A stretch of 64,000 nucleotides of DNA from CAVPWP01 sp050789285 (GTDB taxonomy: Bacteria; Pseudomonadota; Alphaproteobacteria; Rhodobacterales; Rhodobacteraceae), in contig NZ_JBOUVX010000002.1 of the NCBI RefSeq assembly GCF_050789285.1, positions 1,178,001 through 1,242,000 on the forward strand, written 5' to 3'. Position 1 is the stretch's first letter; each line of letters opens with the position of its first letter. Below are positions 51,987 to 61,561 of the stretch, in pieces. The notes beneath the pieces are model-generated. The model ran no database searches. It was given only the letters and a program-made list of their open reading frames with translations, and was not told the origin of the DNA. The position numbers were made by a program, and so were the translations under genes.

Positions 51987-53378
51987 TCATCCGGTGACCT
52001 CGTAGGGCAGGATGCCGCGCCGGTCGGGGTCGATCGTCAGCCGACGCTCGAGCGGCGGCACCGATCGCTGGTGGCAGCGGGTCCGTTCGCAGATCCGGCA
52101 GGAGATGCCGATCGGCTCGAAGGCTTCGGGCGCGGTCAGGTCCATGCCGTCGGCATAGACCAGAGCGGGGGCATGGCTGATCTCGCAGCCCAGCCCGATC
52201 GCGAAGCGCCGCACCGGCGCCCGGAACGACCCCGCCGGCTTCGACACGTCGCGGGCGAGGCAGAAATACCGCACGCCGTCCGGCGTCTCGGCCAGCTGGC
52301 GCAGGAACTGGCTTGGGGTTTCGAAGGCGCGGTGGACGTTCCAGAGCGGGCAGGCGCCGCCGAAGCGGGCGAACTGAAGGCGTGTGGCGGAGTGCCGCTT
52401 GGTGATCGTGCCGGCCTGATCGACGCGGACGAAGAAGAAGGGCACGCCCTTGGCGCCGGGGCGTTGGAGGGTCGACAGGCGGTGCGCCACCTGCTCGACC
52501 GAAGCGCCAAAGCGAAAGGACAGCCGTTCAAGGTCGTGGCGCATCTCGCCGGCGGCCTCGAGGAAGGCAGCATAGGGCAGAAGCGCAGCCCCGGCAAAGT
52601 AGTTGGCCATCCCGACCTTGGCGATGCCGCGGGCCGCTTCGGACTGGAAACGCGCCAGGTCGAGCGTCGCCTCGATCAGGTCGTTCTGCGCCAGCAGCGC
52701 CCACTGGTGCAGAAGCTGGAAGCGCCGTGTCGCCGGGTCGGCGTGCGCCGACAGCGTCAGCGTCTTGGTGACCGGATCATAGGCGCGCAGCGTTTCGGTT
52801 TCGGCAAGGCGTAGCGCGATCCCGCGTTCGGCCAGCGCCGCGGTGGCGACTTCGGCCACGGGCCCCTTCTGCGACAGCCGTTCGGCCGCGCGGTCGACGG
52901 CATCCACATAGTTGTCGCAGTAATGGAAGAAGTCGCGCACCTCTTCCCACGGGCTTTGCGCCCGGTCGGTCCCCTCGCGCCCCAGCGCCTCGTCAAGGGA
53001 GGCAAGCCGTTCGTGGCCCTGCCGGTAGGCGCGGTGAAGCGCCACGAAGGCGCGGGCAAGCGCGGGCGCGTTCGTGGCGGCAAGGCGCAGGTCGGCCAGC
53101 GGCGGCGGGGCGTCGCCGAAGACCGGATCGGCCAGCACCTCGCGCATGTCGCTGACCAGCCGCTCGCTGTCGCCCGAGGAAAGCTCGGTCACGTCGAAGC
53201 CGAACTCCTGGGCGAGTCCCACCAGCACGGCCGACGACACCGGGCGGTTGTTGTTCTCCATCTGGTTGAGATAGGGAAGCGAGACGCCCAGCGTCTCGGC
53301 AAAGGCCTTCTGCGTCAGCCCGAGGCGGGTGCGCAGCTCGCGCAGCCTGGCGCCGGCATAAAGCTTGCGGGGGGGCAT
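51987..53378 (-). CDS. pccR: Short-chain acyl-CoA regulator PccR (ScfR family)
   Basis: A 463-residue regulator with an N-terminal XRE helix-turn-helix (LRELRTRLGLTQKAFAETLG, SLPYLNQMENNNRP). A long DUF955-like/ScfR middle domain and a Cys-containing C-terminal part with CRICERTRCHQR follow. In Rhodobacter, PccR activates the propionyl-CoA carboxylase gene and represses itself. The same is expected here, because pccB lies 2.6 kb away and both promoters carry TTTGCAAA boxes. The ATG at 53378 gives the standard MPPRKLYAGARL start. Confidence 0.9.
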   Translation of the reverse strand: MPPRKLYAGARLRELRTRLGLTQKAFAETLGVSLPYLNQMENNNRPVSSAVLVGLAQEFGFDVTELSSGDSERLVSDMREVLADPVFGDAPPPLADLRLAATNAPALARAFVALHRAYRQGHERLASLDEALGREGTDRAQSPWEEVRDFFHYCDNYVDAVDRAAERLSQKGPVAEVATAALAERGIALRLAETETLRAYDPVTKTLTLSAHADPATRRFQLLHQWALLAQNDLIEATLDLARFQSEAARGIAKVGMANYFAGAALLPYAAFLEAAGEMRHDLERLSFRFGASVEQVAHRLSTLQRPGAKGVPFFFVRVDQAGTITKRHSATRLQFARFGGACPLWNVHRAFETPSQFLRQLAETPDGVRYFCLARDVSKPAGSFRAPVRRFAIGLGCEISHAPALVYADGMDLTAPEAFEPIGISCRICERTRCHQRSVPPLERRLTIDPDRRGILPYEVTG

Positions 53379-53386
53379 TGGCGTCC

Positions 53387-53416
53387 TTTGCAAAAAGCCA
53401 TTCGGCGATTTGCAAA
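53387..53416 (-). promoter_or_regulatory. Paired PccR boxes before pccR
   Basis: Two perfect TTTGCAAA palindromes (53387-53394 and 53409-53416) have centres exactly 22 bases apart, about two helical turns, immediately upstream of the pccR start. TTTGCAAA is the core of the described PccR site. Their position over the start region fits autorepression. Confidence 0.75.
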
Positions 53417-53429
53417 GAATGCCCGTGCC

Positions 53430-54650
53430 CTAACCCTCTGCCAAGTGCCTTTCGCGCCGGATCACGTAACGGATCGCGCCAAGCGACATCAGGCTGGTGA
53501 TCAGCATCAGAAGCTGAAGCGGCAGACTTGTGGTGCCCCAGTGCAGGACCACGCCCGCCAACACCGACAACGCGGCGCCGCCCCCGATCAGGAAGGCGCT
53601 GCCCAGCCCCGAGGCCGTGGCCGCAAGATGCGGCCGGACCGACAGCATGCCGGCGGTCGCATTGGGCATCACCATGCCGTTGCCAAGGCCGACGAAGGTG
53701 CAGAAACCGAAGAACACCAGGGCCGATCCGAAGCCCGAGGCGGTGATGGCAACCGCGGTCGACAGACCGATGCTGGTCACCAGCGTGCCATAAAGGATCA
53801 TGGCATTCACGCCGAAGCGCACCGAATAGCGGCCCGACAGGAAGTTGCCCAGCGCATAGCCGACGGCCGGCGCGCCGAAGCCCACGCCCGCCCAGAAGGC
53901 GTCGAGGCCATAGACATCGCTCGCCACGTAGGGGGCGCCGCCGAGGAAGGCGAAGAAGGCGCCCGACGCGAAGGCGGCGGCCAGCACATAGCCCCAGAAA
54001 CGGCGCGCCGTCAGAAGCTCGGGGTAGTCGCGGATCTGGGCGCGGAAACTCGTGGCGCGGCCTTCGGGGGCGGTTTCGCCGAGGTCGACCCACGACAGCG
54101 CCAGGATCAGCAGGCCCGAGACCGCGAGGAAGGCGAAGGTCGCCTGCCAGCCGAACCGTTCGTCGAGCGCGCCGCCGATCATCGGGGCGAACATCGGCAC
54201 AAGCGACATGCCCATCGTGACGTAGCCGATCATCGAGGCGGCCTCGTTCTGCGGATACATGTCGCGGACGACGGCGCGCGAAAGCACGAAGCCCGCCGCC
54301 ACCGCGCCCTGCATCATGCGGAAGGCCAGGAAGATCTCGACCGTGGGGGCAAGGATGCAGCCCACCGTCGCCAAGGTGAAGATGGCCAGCGAGGCCAGCA
54401 CGACCGGGCGGCGGCCATAGCGGTCGGCGAAGGGGCCGATCAGAAGCTGCAGCACCGCCGTTGTCGCGAGGTAAAGCGATACCGACAACTGCATCACGCT
54501 GTAGGGCGTGTCGAAATGAACGCTCATCGCCGGAAGCGAGGGCAGGAAGGCGCTCATGTTCATGGCGCCGATCCCGGCCAGCAGGACGAGCGTGGTGATG
54601 TGCGGCGGGGTGCGGCGGTCGAGAAAGCGGACCGCCCTTGGCGTGTTCAT
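53430..54650 (-). CDS. Multidrug efflux MFS transporter, Bcr/CflA family
   Basis: A 406-residue, 12-helix major facilitator. Motif A reads GPFADRYGRRPVVLASL, and motif C-like GYVTMGMSLVPMFAPMIGGALD marks a drug:H+ antiporter. LPSLPAMSVHFDTPYSVMQL is the Bcr/CflA signature. Likely exports drugs or metabolites. It lies between pccR and an OmpA-type gene on the same strand, unrelated by function. Confidence 0.9.
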   Translation of the reverse strand: MNTPRAVRFLDRRTPPHITTLVLLAGIGAMNMSAFLPSLPAMSVHFDTPYSVMQLSVSLYLATTAVLQLLIGPFADRYGRRPVVLASLAIFTLATVGCILAPTVEIFLAFRMMQGAVAAGFVLSRAVVRDMYPQNEAASMIGYVTMGMSLVPMFAPMIGGALDERFGWQATFAFLAVSGLLILALSWVDLGETAPEGRATSFRAQIRDYPELLTARRFWGYVLAAAFASGAFFAFLGGAPYVASDVYGLDAFWAGVGFGAPAVGYALGNFLSGRYSVRFGVNAMILYGTLVTSIGLSTAVAITASGFGSALVFFGFCTFVGLGNGMVMPNATAGMLSVRPHLAATASGLGSAFLIGGGAALSVLAGVVLHWGTTSLPLQLLMLITSLMSLGAIRYVIRRERHLAEG

Positions 54651-54741
54651 GACGCCGGGTTATCGCCGCCACGCGGGCTTGTCCATGTGCGTCGCCGCAC
54701 GGGCTTGTCGCCGCGCGTCGCCGCGCGGGGCGTGGGCAGCG

Positions 54742-55758
54742 TCATCGCATGACCATCTCGACGCGCCGGTTCATCTGTCGCCCCGTCTCGGTGGCGTTCG
54801 AGGCCACCGGAGACAGTGCCGCCACGCCCGCGGGCACGATGCGGTCGCGCGCGATGCCCCGTGCGGCAAGCGCCTCGACCACGGCTTCGGCGCGTTCGCG
54901 CGACAGGACGAGGTTGGCCTCGAAGCTGCCGACATTGTCGGTATGTCCGACGATATAGACGCCGATCTCGGGCGCGTCGAAGAGAAGCTTCGCCATTTCG
55001 TCCAGCGCCGGCGCGCTTTCGGGCGTGAGGACCGAGGTGCCGAAGTCGAAATAGATGTTGTCGAGCGCGATCCGGCCGGTGTCGTCAAGCGCCGTGCGCA
55101 TGGCGGCGGCGTCGATCATCCGCGCCTCCATCGCCCGCGTCTGCACGATGTCGAGGTGAAGGATCGCGCGCTCGAAGGTTTCGGGGAAACGCTTGAAATT
55201 GTTGCGCGCCACATAAAGCCCCAGGGACGTCGAGCCGTCCGCCGACCGGGCTGCCAGGTAGTGGTCGTCGGACAGACCGGTGAAGGCATAGCGGCTGAGA
55301 TCGCCCAGCGTCTCGAGCCGCCGGTCCTGTGTCCAGAGGATGCGGCTGCCCATCGCCTCGTTGCGGCCGCAGTCCGCACCCGAACACTCGAACAGAACGG
55401 TGAAGCCCGCAGCCGTCAGCGCGTCGCGGTAGTTGCGGACCACCTCGAGCGGACTGCGGCCTTCGGGCGCGGCGTAGAGGCGGCGCAGATACCGGCCTTC
55501 GAGGCGTTCCTCGCGTTCGCCGCGCCAGACGTCACCGTCCTTCACGGCCGGGCCGGTGGGAAGGGCGAAGGCCGCGAAGGCCTGTTCGTCGCCGCCGATC
55601 AGGCAAGCGCCCTCATAGACCGGCAGGCCGTCGGCCGGACCAAGGGAAATGGCCGGACATTCGGTCTGGGCAAGCGCGGTCTGGGCAAGCGCCGTCTGGG
55701 CAAGCGCGGGCAGGGCGAGACATGCGGCAACGGCAGCAATCATGAAGCGTTGAGGCAT
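54742..55758 (-). CDS. OmpA-family protein with repeated signal-peptide region
   Basis: A 338-residue exported protein. The C-terminal OmpA-like peptidoglycan-binding domain contains IYFDFGTSVLTPESAPALDE, GHTDNVGSFEANLVLSRERA and NRRVEMVM. The N-terminal 200 residues are a globular part I do not recognise. The end of the signal peptide contains AQTAL repeated in tandem, encoded by three 15-base units. Probably links outer membrane or periplasm to the wall. Confidence 0.88.
   Translation of the reverse strand: MPQRFMIAAVAACLALPALAQTALAQTALAQTECPAISLGPADGLPVYEGACLIGGDEQAFAAFALPTGPAVKDGDVWRGEREERLEGRYLRRLYAAPEGRSPLEVVRNYRDALTAAGFTVLFECSGADCGRNEAMGSRILWTQDRRLETLGDLSRYAFTGLSDDHYLAARSADGSTSLGLYVARNNFKRFPETFERAILHLDIVQTRAMEARMIDAAAMRTALDDTGRIALDNIYFDFGTSVLTPESAPALDEMAKLLFDAPEIGVYIVGHTDNVGSFEANLVLSRERAEAVVEALAARGIARDRIVPAGVAALSPVASNATETGRQMNRRVEMVMR
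55664..55708. repeat. Three tandem 15-base repeats in the OmpA-type signal peptide
   Basis: GTCTGGGCAAGCGCG occurs at 55664-55678, 55679-55693 (last base C) and 55694-55708. On the minus strand the units encode Ala-Gln-Thr-Ala-Leu repeats at the signal-peptidase region. Unit gain or loss keeps the frame, since 15 is divisible by three. Confidence 0.9.
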
Positions 55759-55844
55759 CGCGGCGGACTCCGGCCAATCGGTTGTTTGCGGAATTACGGC
55801 GGAGGGAGCGCGTCGTGGTCAAGTGAAAACACAAGCCGGAAGTA

Positions 55845-55884
55845 TCTGCAAATTAGCGATCATTACTTTGCAGAACTTTGCAAA
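55845..55884 (+). promoter_or_regulatory. PccR-type boxes before pccB
   Basis: TCTGCAAA (55845-55852), TTTGCAGA (55867-55874) and a perfect TTTGCAAA (55877-55884) lie about 90-130 bases before pccB. The first two have centres 22 bases apart, the same spacing as the pair before pccR. This position upstream of the gene fits activation by PccR in the presence of propionyl-CoA. Confidence 0.65.
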
Positions 55885-55973
55885 TTCGCGAGAAAGTCCT
55901 TCCCGATCTGCGCGGCGCGGGCTAGCCAGCCAGCAGGACCCGGGGAGGGGTACGGACCCGCGAGGAGGACGCC

Positions 55974-57503
<1,530 letters not shown>

Positions 57504-57714
57504 AAGGCTGCGTGATCATCCGATCCGGCACGGGGTCCAGGAAGCGTGTCTTTGTTGCCGCGCCTGACGTTTCATTTGCGGAATTCGTCTATGATTCCAA
57601 GGCGCCATGCGCTAGCTTCGCCGCGGACGCTGCCAAATGCGTCAGTAAACCGGACGAGGGGTGTGCGGGCTGGCCTTGCCAGACGACCGCCCGTAACGAA
57701 CAGAGGAGCCTGAA

Positions 57715-57846
57715 ATGTCGACGAGCGCCAAAGCAATTATCGCGATGTTCCTTTTCACGGTGGTCGCGGCTTGCGCCCAGCAGGAAGAGGTTGTCGTTGT
57801 CGAGCCCGCGCCGATCGTGGAAGAGCCGACCAGCAACAAGTTCTGA
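57715..57846 (+). CDS. Very small lipoprotein between pccB and pccA
   Basis: A 43-residue predicted lipoprotein too short for most gene callers. The signal peptide IIAMFLFTVVAAC has a lipobox ending in Cys19 (VAAC), followed by an acidic mature part AQQEEVVVVEPAPIVEEP of about 24 residues. AGAGGAGCC precedes the ATG. A TATGAT -10-like box lies at 57589-57594, and a hairpin (57862-57877) plus a stronger terminator lie downstream, so it forms its own small transcription unit. Function unknown. Confidence 0.7.
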   Translation: MSTSAKAIIAMFLFTVVAACAQQEEVVVVEPAPIVEEPTSNKF

Positions 57847-57900
57847 TCTGGTCCGCGTCACGGCGCCTGAAGGCGCCGGGCGCGTCACCACGAGCTTGCG

Positions 57901-57935
57901 CGCCCGGAATTCGCAGGTCGAATTCCGGGCGTTTG
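57901..57935 (+). terminator. Terminator downstream of the small lipoprotein
   Basis: CGCCCGGAATTCG (57901-57913) pairs perfectly with CGAATTCCGGGCG (57919-57931) across CAGGT, followed by a short TTT. It ends transcription after the 43-residue lipoprotein and just before the next small gene at 57952. Confidence 0.75.
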
Positions 57936-57951
57936 CGTCTGGAGACCGGCC

Positions 57952-58311
57952 ATGCTGAAGCATCGCGGGTTTCCCGGACGCCTTCCCGGGACTGACTTCC
58001 AGTTCACCATCCGCCGCGCCAACCCGAAGGGCGCCACGCCGATCATCCGCCGCGACCGGCATGCGGACCGCAGGCCGGCCGACCGGCGCGCCGATCTGGC
58101 TTTCGTGGCCGCGCTCTGGGATCATTTCGGGACCGAGCCCTTCGAGCGCGGCAACCTCGATGCGGGCCGGTTGTCCTGGCTGTTCGGGCGCGAGGTCGTC
58201 GCGGTCGATGATCCGTTCGACCCGACCGACTACGAGGCACGCCTTCGCATCGACGAAGCCCGCGCCCGGGCAAGCTTTCCCGAGGCCTTCGAGGACGAGG
58301 GATCGGCATGA
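57952..58311 (+). CDS. Uncharacterised basic protein in the pcc locus
   Basis: A 119-residue protein with a strongly basic first half (RRANPKGATPIIRRDRHADR) and an acidic second half (DDPFDPTDYEARLRIDEARA). DFQFTIRRANPKGATP hints at a small fold, but I recognise no family. It lies directly after a terminator and 663 bases before pccA. The start at 57952 is the first ATG after the hairpin. Whether it is expressed or functions in propionate metabolism is unknown. Confidence 0.55.
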   Translation: MLKHRGFPGRLPGTDFQFTIRRANPKGATPIIRRDRHADRRPADRRADLAFVAALWDHFGTEPFERGNLDAGRLSWLFGREVVAVDDPFDPTDYEARLRIDEARARASFPEAFEDEGSA

Positions 58312-58648
58312 TCCTGCCGGGCCCGTGCGATCCACGGCAATTCCCTGCCGGTGCCTGCACGGCGTCGATCTCTCCGTTTGCGCGGGCGCGCCGTTTGGGG
58401 GAACCTCGGGCCGAGGCGGTCGTCTTCAGCACCTCGACTGCCTCCAATCGTCAATACCGTTACCCTTCCCCCTACCTGCGGTCTGGTCCCTCCCGGGCCA
58501 GGCCGCACCCGTCGTTCCGGCCTATCGCGGCAATTCCGGGACGCTCGGGATTCCCCATCGGCGTTCGATCGTCTATGCTTTGCGGCGCGGCACCCACGTT
58601 CCCACAGAGGGACGGCGCCGCGAGGCACAGGCAAGGAGACACGATCAC
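58312..58648 (+). other. Intergenic region before the second small lipoprotein
   Basis: About 337 bases without a convincing gene. The only regulatory hint is TATGCT (58574-58579), a possible -10 box for the downstream lipoprotein, without a good -35. Open frames here lack plausible starts and have shadow-like composition. I see no RNA gene or repeat. Confidence 0.5.
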
Positions 58649-58849
58649 ATGCAACGCAAGGCAACAGTCGCGGCGTTCGCCGGACTTCTCGCCCTGTCCG
58701 CCTGCGGCGAAACGGTGGGCGAACAGGCGATCATCGGGGCGGCGGCCGGCGTGGGCACGGCCCTTCTCATCGACGGCAACATCGGCGCGGGTGCCCTTCT
58801 GGGCGCGGGCGTCAATCTGCTTGTCTGCAGCCAGAGCGGAAGCTGCTGA
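58649..58849 (+). CDS. Small lipoprotein, YMGG/glycine-zipper-like
   Basis: A 66-residue predicted lipoprotein: signal peptide with lipobox LSAC (Cys19), then a Gly/Ala-rich hydrophobic stretch (AIIGAAAGVGTALLIDG, GALLGAGVNLLVC) ending in a second Cys pair (CSQSGSC). The repeated small residues resemble a glycine zipper that could pack in the membrane. AAGGAGA precedes the ATG. A strong bidirectional terminator follows at 58893, so it is separate from pccA. Function unknown. Confidence 0.72.
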   Translation: MQRKATVAAFAGLLALSACGETVGEQAIIGAAAGVGTALLIDGNIGAGALLGAGVNLLVCSQSGSC

Positions 58850-58892
58850 CGCCGAAATCGGGGCGGCGGGCCTGACGGTCCGCGCCGGAACG

Positions 58893-58926
58893 AAAGCCGC
58901 CGCGGGTCCGGCCCGCGGCGGCTTTT
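58893..58926. terminator. Strong bidirectional terminator before pccA
   Basis: AAAGCCGCCGCGGG (58893-58906) pairs perfectly over 14 bases with CCCGCGGCGGCTTT (58912-58925) across TCCGG, with T-runs at the right end and A's at the left. It isolates pccA (start 58975) from upstream transcription, so pccA must have its own promoter in the short remaining gap or depend on read-through. Confidence 0.85.
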
Positions 58927-58974
58927 CCATTGCCTGCGCCGCGATGCCGCGCGCGGGCCGTCAGGGGGACAGGG

Positions 58975-60975
58975 ATGTTTGACAAGATCCTCATCGCGAA
59001 CCGGGGCGAAATCGCCTGTCGCGTGATCAAGACCGCGCGGAAGATGGGCATCGCCACGGTCGCGATCTATTCGGACGCCGACGCGAATGCGCTGCACGCG
59101 CGCATGGCCGACGAGGCGATTCACATCGGCCCGCCGCCGGCGAATCAATCCTATATCGTCATCGACAAGGTGATGGCCGCGATCCGCGAAAGCGGCGCGC
59201 AGGCGGTGCATCCCGGCTATGGCTTCCTGTCCGAGAACCCGAAGTTCGCCGAGGCCCTTGATGCCGCGGGCGTGGCCTTCATCGGCCCGCCGAAGACCGC
59301 GATCGAGGCGATGGGCGACAAGATCACCTCGAAGAAGATTGCGGCCGAGGCCGGCGTTTCGACCGTGCCCGGATACATGGGGCTGATCGCCGACGCCGAC
59401 GAGGCGGTGAAGATCAGCCGCGAGGTCGGCTACCCGGTGATGATCAAGGCCTCGGCTGGCGGCGGCGGCAAGGGCATGCGCATCGCCTGGACCGACGCAG
59501 AGGCGCGCGAGGGCTTCCAGTCCTCGAAGAACGAAGCCGCGTCCAGCTTCGGCGACGATCGCATCTTCATCGAGAAGTTCGTGACCCAGCCCCGCCACAT
59601 CGAAATCCAGGTGCTGGCCGACCGCCACGGCAACTGCGTCTATCTGGGCGAACGGGAATGCTCGATCCAGCGGCGCAACCAGAAGGTCATCGAAGAGGCC
59701 CCGTCACCCTTCCTTGACGCCGCCACCCGCAAGGCGATGGGCGAGCAGGCCGTGGCCCTGGCGCAGGCCGTCGGCTATGCCAGCGCAGGCACGGTCGAGT
59801 TCATCGTCGATGGCGACCGGAACTTCTATTTCCTCGAGATGAACACCCGCCTTCAGGTCGAGCATCCGGTGACCGAGCTGATCACCGGCATCGACCTTGT
59901 CGAGCAGATGATCCGGGTGGCCGCGGGCGAGCGTCTGCCGTTCGCCCAGGACGACATCCGCCTGCATGGCTGGGCGATCGAAAGCCGGCTTTACGCAGAA
60001 GACCCCTATCGCGGCTTCCTGCCGTCGATCGGGCGGCTTTCGCGGTATCGCCCGCCCGCCGAGGTGGCCGAGCCCACGCGCGCCGTGCGCAACGACACGG
60101 GCGTCTTCGAGGGCGGCGAGATCAGCATGTTCTACGACCCGATGATCGCCAAGCTGTGCACCTGGGCGCCCGACCGGGCCGGCGCGATCGCCGAGATGCG
60201 CAGCGCGCTTGACGCCTTCGAGGTGGAAGGCATCGGGCACAACCTGCCGTTCCTGTCCGCGGTCATGGATCATCCGCGCTTCGTCTCGGGCCAGATCACG
60301 ACCGCCTTCATCGCCGAGGAATATCCCGACGGCTTCGAAGGGGTCGAGCCTGCGGGCCGGACACTGCACCTGCTGGCCGCGGTCGCGGCCTTCATGAAGA
60401 TGCGCAAGGAGGAACGCGCCGCGCAGATCTCGGGCGCGATGGAGCACCACAAGCGCACCGTGGGCGGCGACTGGGTGGTCTTCCTGGGGGGGGCGAGGAT
60501 CCCCGTGACCATCGACGAGACCGGCGAGGGCACCCAGGTCGTGTTCGAGGACGGCACGCACCTGCGCCTGACCTCGGACTGGGTTCCGGGGCGGACCCTG
60601 TTCCGGGGGCGGATCGGTGACGAGGAGATCATCGTCAAGACCGAACTGATCGGCGTCGGCGCGCGGCTTCGGTATCGCGGGGCGGACTTCCGTGCGGTCG
60701 TGCGCACGCCCCGTCACGCCGAACTTGCGGCGCGCATGCCCGAGAAGGTTCCGCCCGACACCTCGAAGCTGCTTCTCTGCCCGATGCCGGGGCTTGTCGT
60801 GCGCATCGATGTCGAAGTCGGGCAGGAGGTGCAGGAAGGTCAGACGCTTTGCACCGTCGAGGCCATGAAGATGGAGAACATCCTGCGCGCCGAGCGCAAG
60901 GGCGTGGTGGCGAAGATCCACGCCGGGGCCGGCGACAGCATGGGCGTCGACGACGTGATCATGGAGTTCGAGTGA
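58975..60975 (+). CDS. pccA: Propionyl-CoA carboxylase alpha (biotin carboxylase/carrier) subunit
   Basis: A 666-residue protein. The biotin carboxylase part (about 1-450) starts FDKILIANRGEIACRV and has the ATP-grasp loop SAGGGGKGMRI and GECSIQRRNQK-type residues (RECSIQRRNQKVIEEAP). A BT linker domain and a C-terminal biotinyl domain follow, with the biotin lysine in VEAMKMEN. It carboxylates biotin for PccB. The ATG at 58975 has AGGGGGACAGGG upstream. DUF4174 follows on the opposite strand. Confidence 0.96.
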   Translation: MFDKILIANRGEIACRVIKTARKMGIATVAIYSDADANALHARMADEAIHIGPPPANQSYIVIDKVMAAIRESGAQAVHPGYGFLSENPKFAEALDAAGVAFIGPPKTAIEAMGDKITSKKIAAEAGVSTVPGYMGLIADADEAVKISREVGYPVMIKASAGGGGKGMRIAWTDAEAREGFQSSKNEAASSFGDDRIFIEKFVTQPRHIEIQVLADRHGNCVYLGERECSIQRRNQKVIEEAPSPFLDAATRKAMGEQAVALAQAVGYASAGTVEFIVDGDRNFYFLEMNTRLQVEHPVTELITGIDLVEQMIRVAAGERLPFAQDDIRLHGWAIESRLYAEDPYRGFLPSIGRLSRYRPPAEVAEPTRAVRNDTGVFEGGEISMFYDPMIAKLCTWAPDRAGAIAEMRSALDAFEVEGIGHNLPFLSAVMDHPRFVSGQITTAFIAEEYPDGFEGVEPAGRTLHLLAAVAAFMKMRKEERAAQISGAMEHHKRTVGGDWVVFLGGARIPVTIDETGEGTQVVFEDGTHLRLTSDWVPGRTLFRGRIGDEEIIVKTELIGVGARLRYRGADFRAVVRTPRHAELAARMPEKVPPDTSKLLLCPMPGLVVRIDVEVGQEVQEGQTLCTVEAMKMENILRAERKGVVAKIHAGAGDSMGVDDVIMEFE

Positions 60976-60991
60976 CCGCCGCGGCGATCCC

Positions 60992-61447
60992 CTACCGCCC
61001 TTCGCGGATCTCGCGCCGGCGCAGCGGCATGCTGTCGATCGAGCGGCTGATCTCGCGCACGTCCCAGGGCACGGGCTTGCGCAATTCGATCCGGCCGTCC
61101 TTGTCGAGTACGGCCAGCATGAAACCGCGCGGGCGCAGCCTGAGCCGCCACTCCGACCGCGCCTCGGGATCGGCGTCGACGATGATCACAACGTCGCGGA
61201 TCGCAAGTTCCTCGGGCCGGGCCTGCAGAAGCGTGATCTGGCGCTGGAAGTCGGGGTTGCGCGCGGTCTCGGCGAAGACGACGACCGGGCGCGCAAGCCA
61301 CAGGAATTCGTCGATGCCGACCTCGGTCGCCTCGAAGATGGTTGTCTTGTCGGCCTCCCAGCGTTCGGCCGCTGTCAGGGCGCTGTCGGTGGCCAGGGCC
61401 GCCGCGGGAATCGCAAGCGCGACGAATAGTGCTGCCAGACGTTTCAT
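60992..61447 (-). CDS. DUF4174 family exported protein
   Basis: A 151-residue secreted protein with a signal peptide (ALFVALAIPAAALA). The DUF4174 domain contains FLWLARPVVVFAETARNPDF and LRPRGFMLAVLDKDGRIELR, a thioredoxin-like pattern without a CxxC pair. It is convergent with pccA (16 bases between stops) and divergent from the mutase gene. Function unknown. Confidence 0.85.
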   Translation of the reverse strand: MKRLAALFVALAIPAAALATDSALTAAERWEADKTTIFEATEVGIDEFLWLARPVVVFAETARNPDFQRQITLLQARPEELAIRDVVIIVDADPEARSEWRLRLRPRGFMLAVLDKDGRIELRKPVPWDVREISRSIDSMPLRRREIREGR

Positions 61448-61561
61448 CCTGCCTCCTTACATCCCGCATATAGGGGGCGGCGCCGGGAAATCGAAGGTCT
61501 TTCGGTCGCATGGCGACCCCGTGGCCCGGCATCACCAGCTTCAGACCGAAAGGGCACCGAC

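Noticed and set aside
52923..54752. 609-residue plus-strand frame across pccR and the MFS gene
   Set aside because: Spans two real genes on the opposite strand and has no motif; shadow frame.
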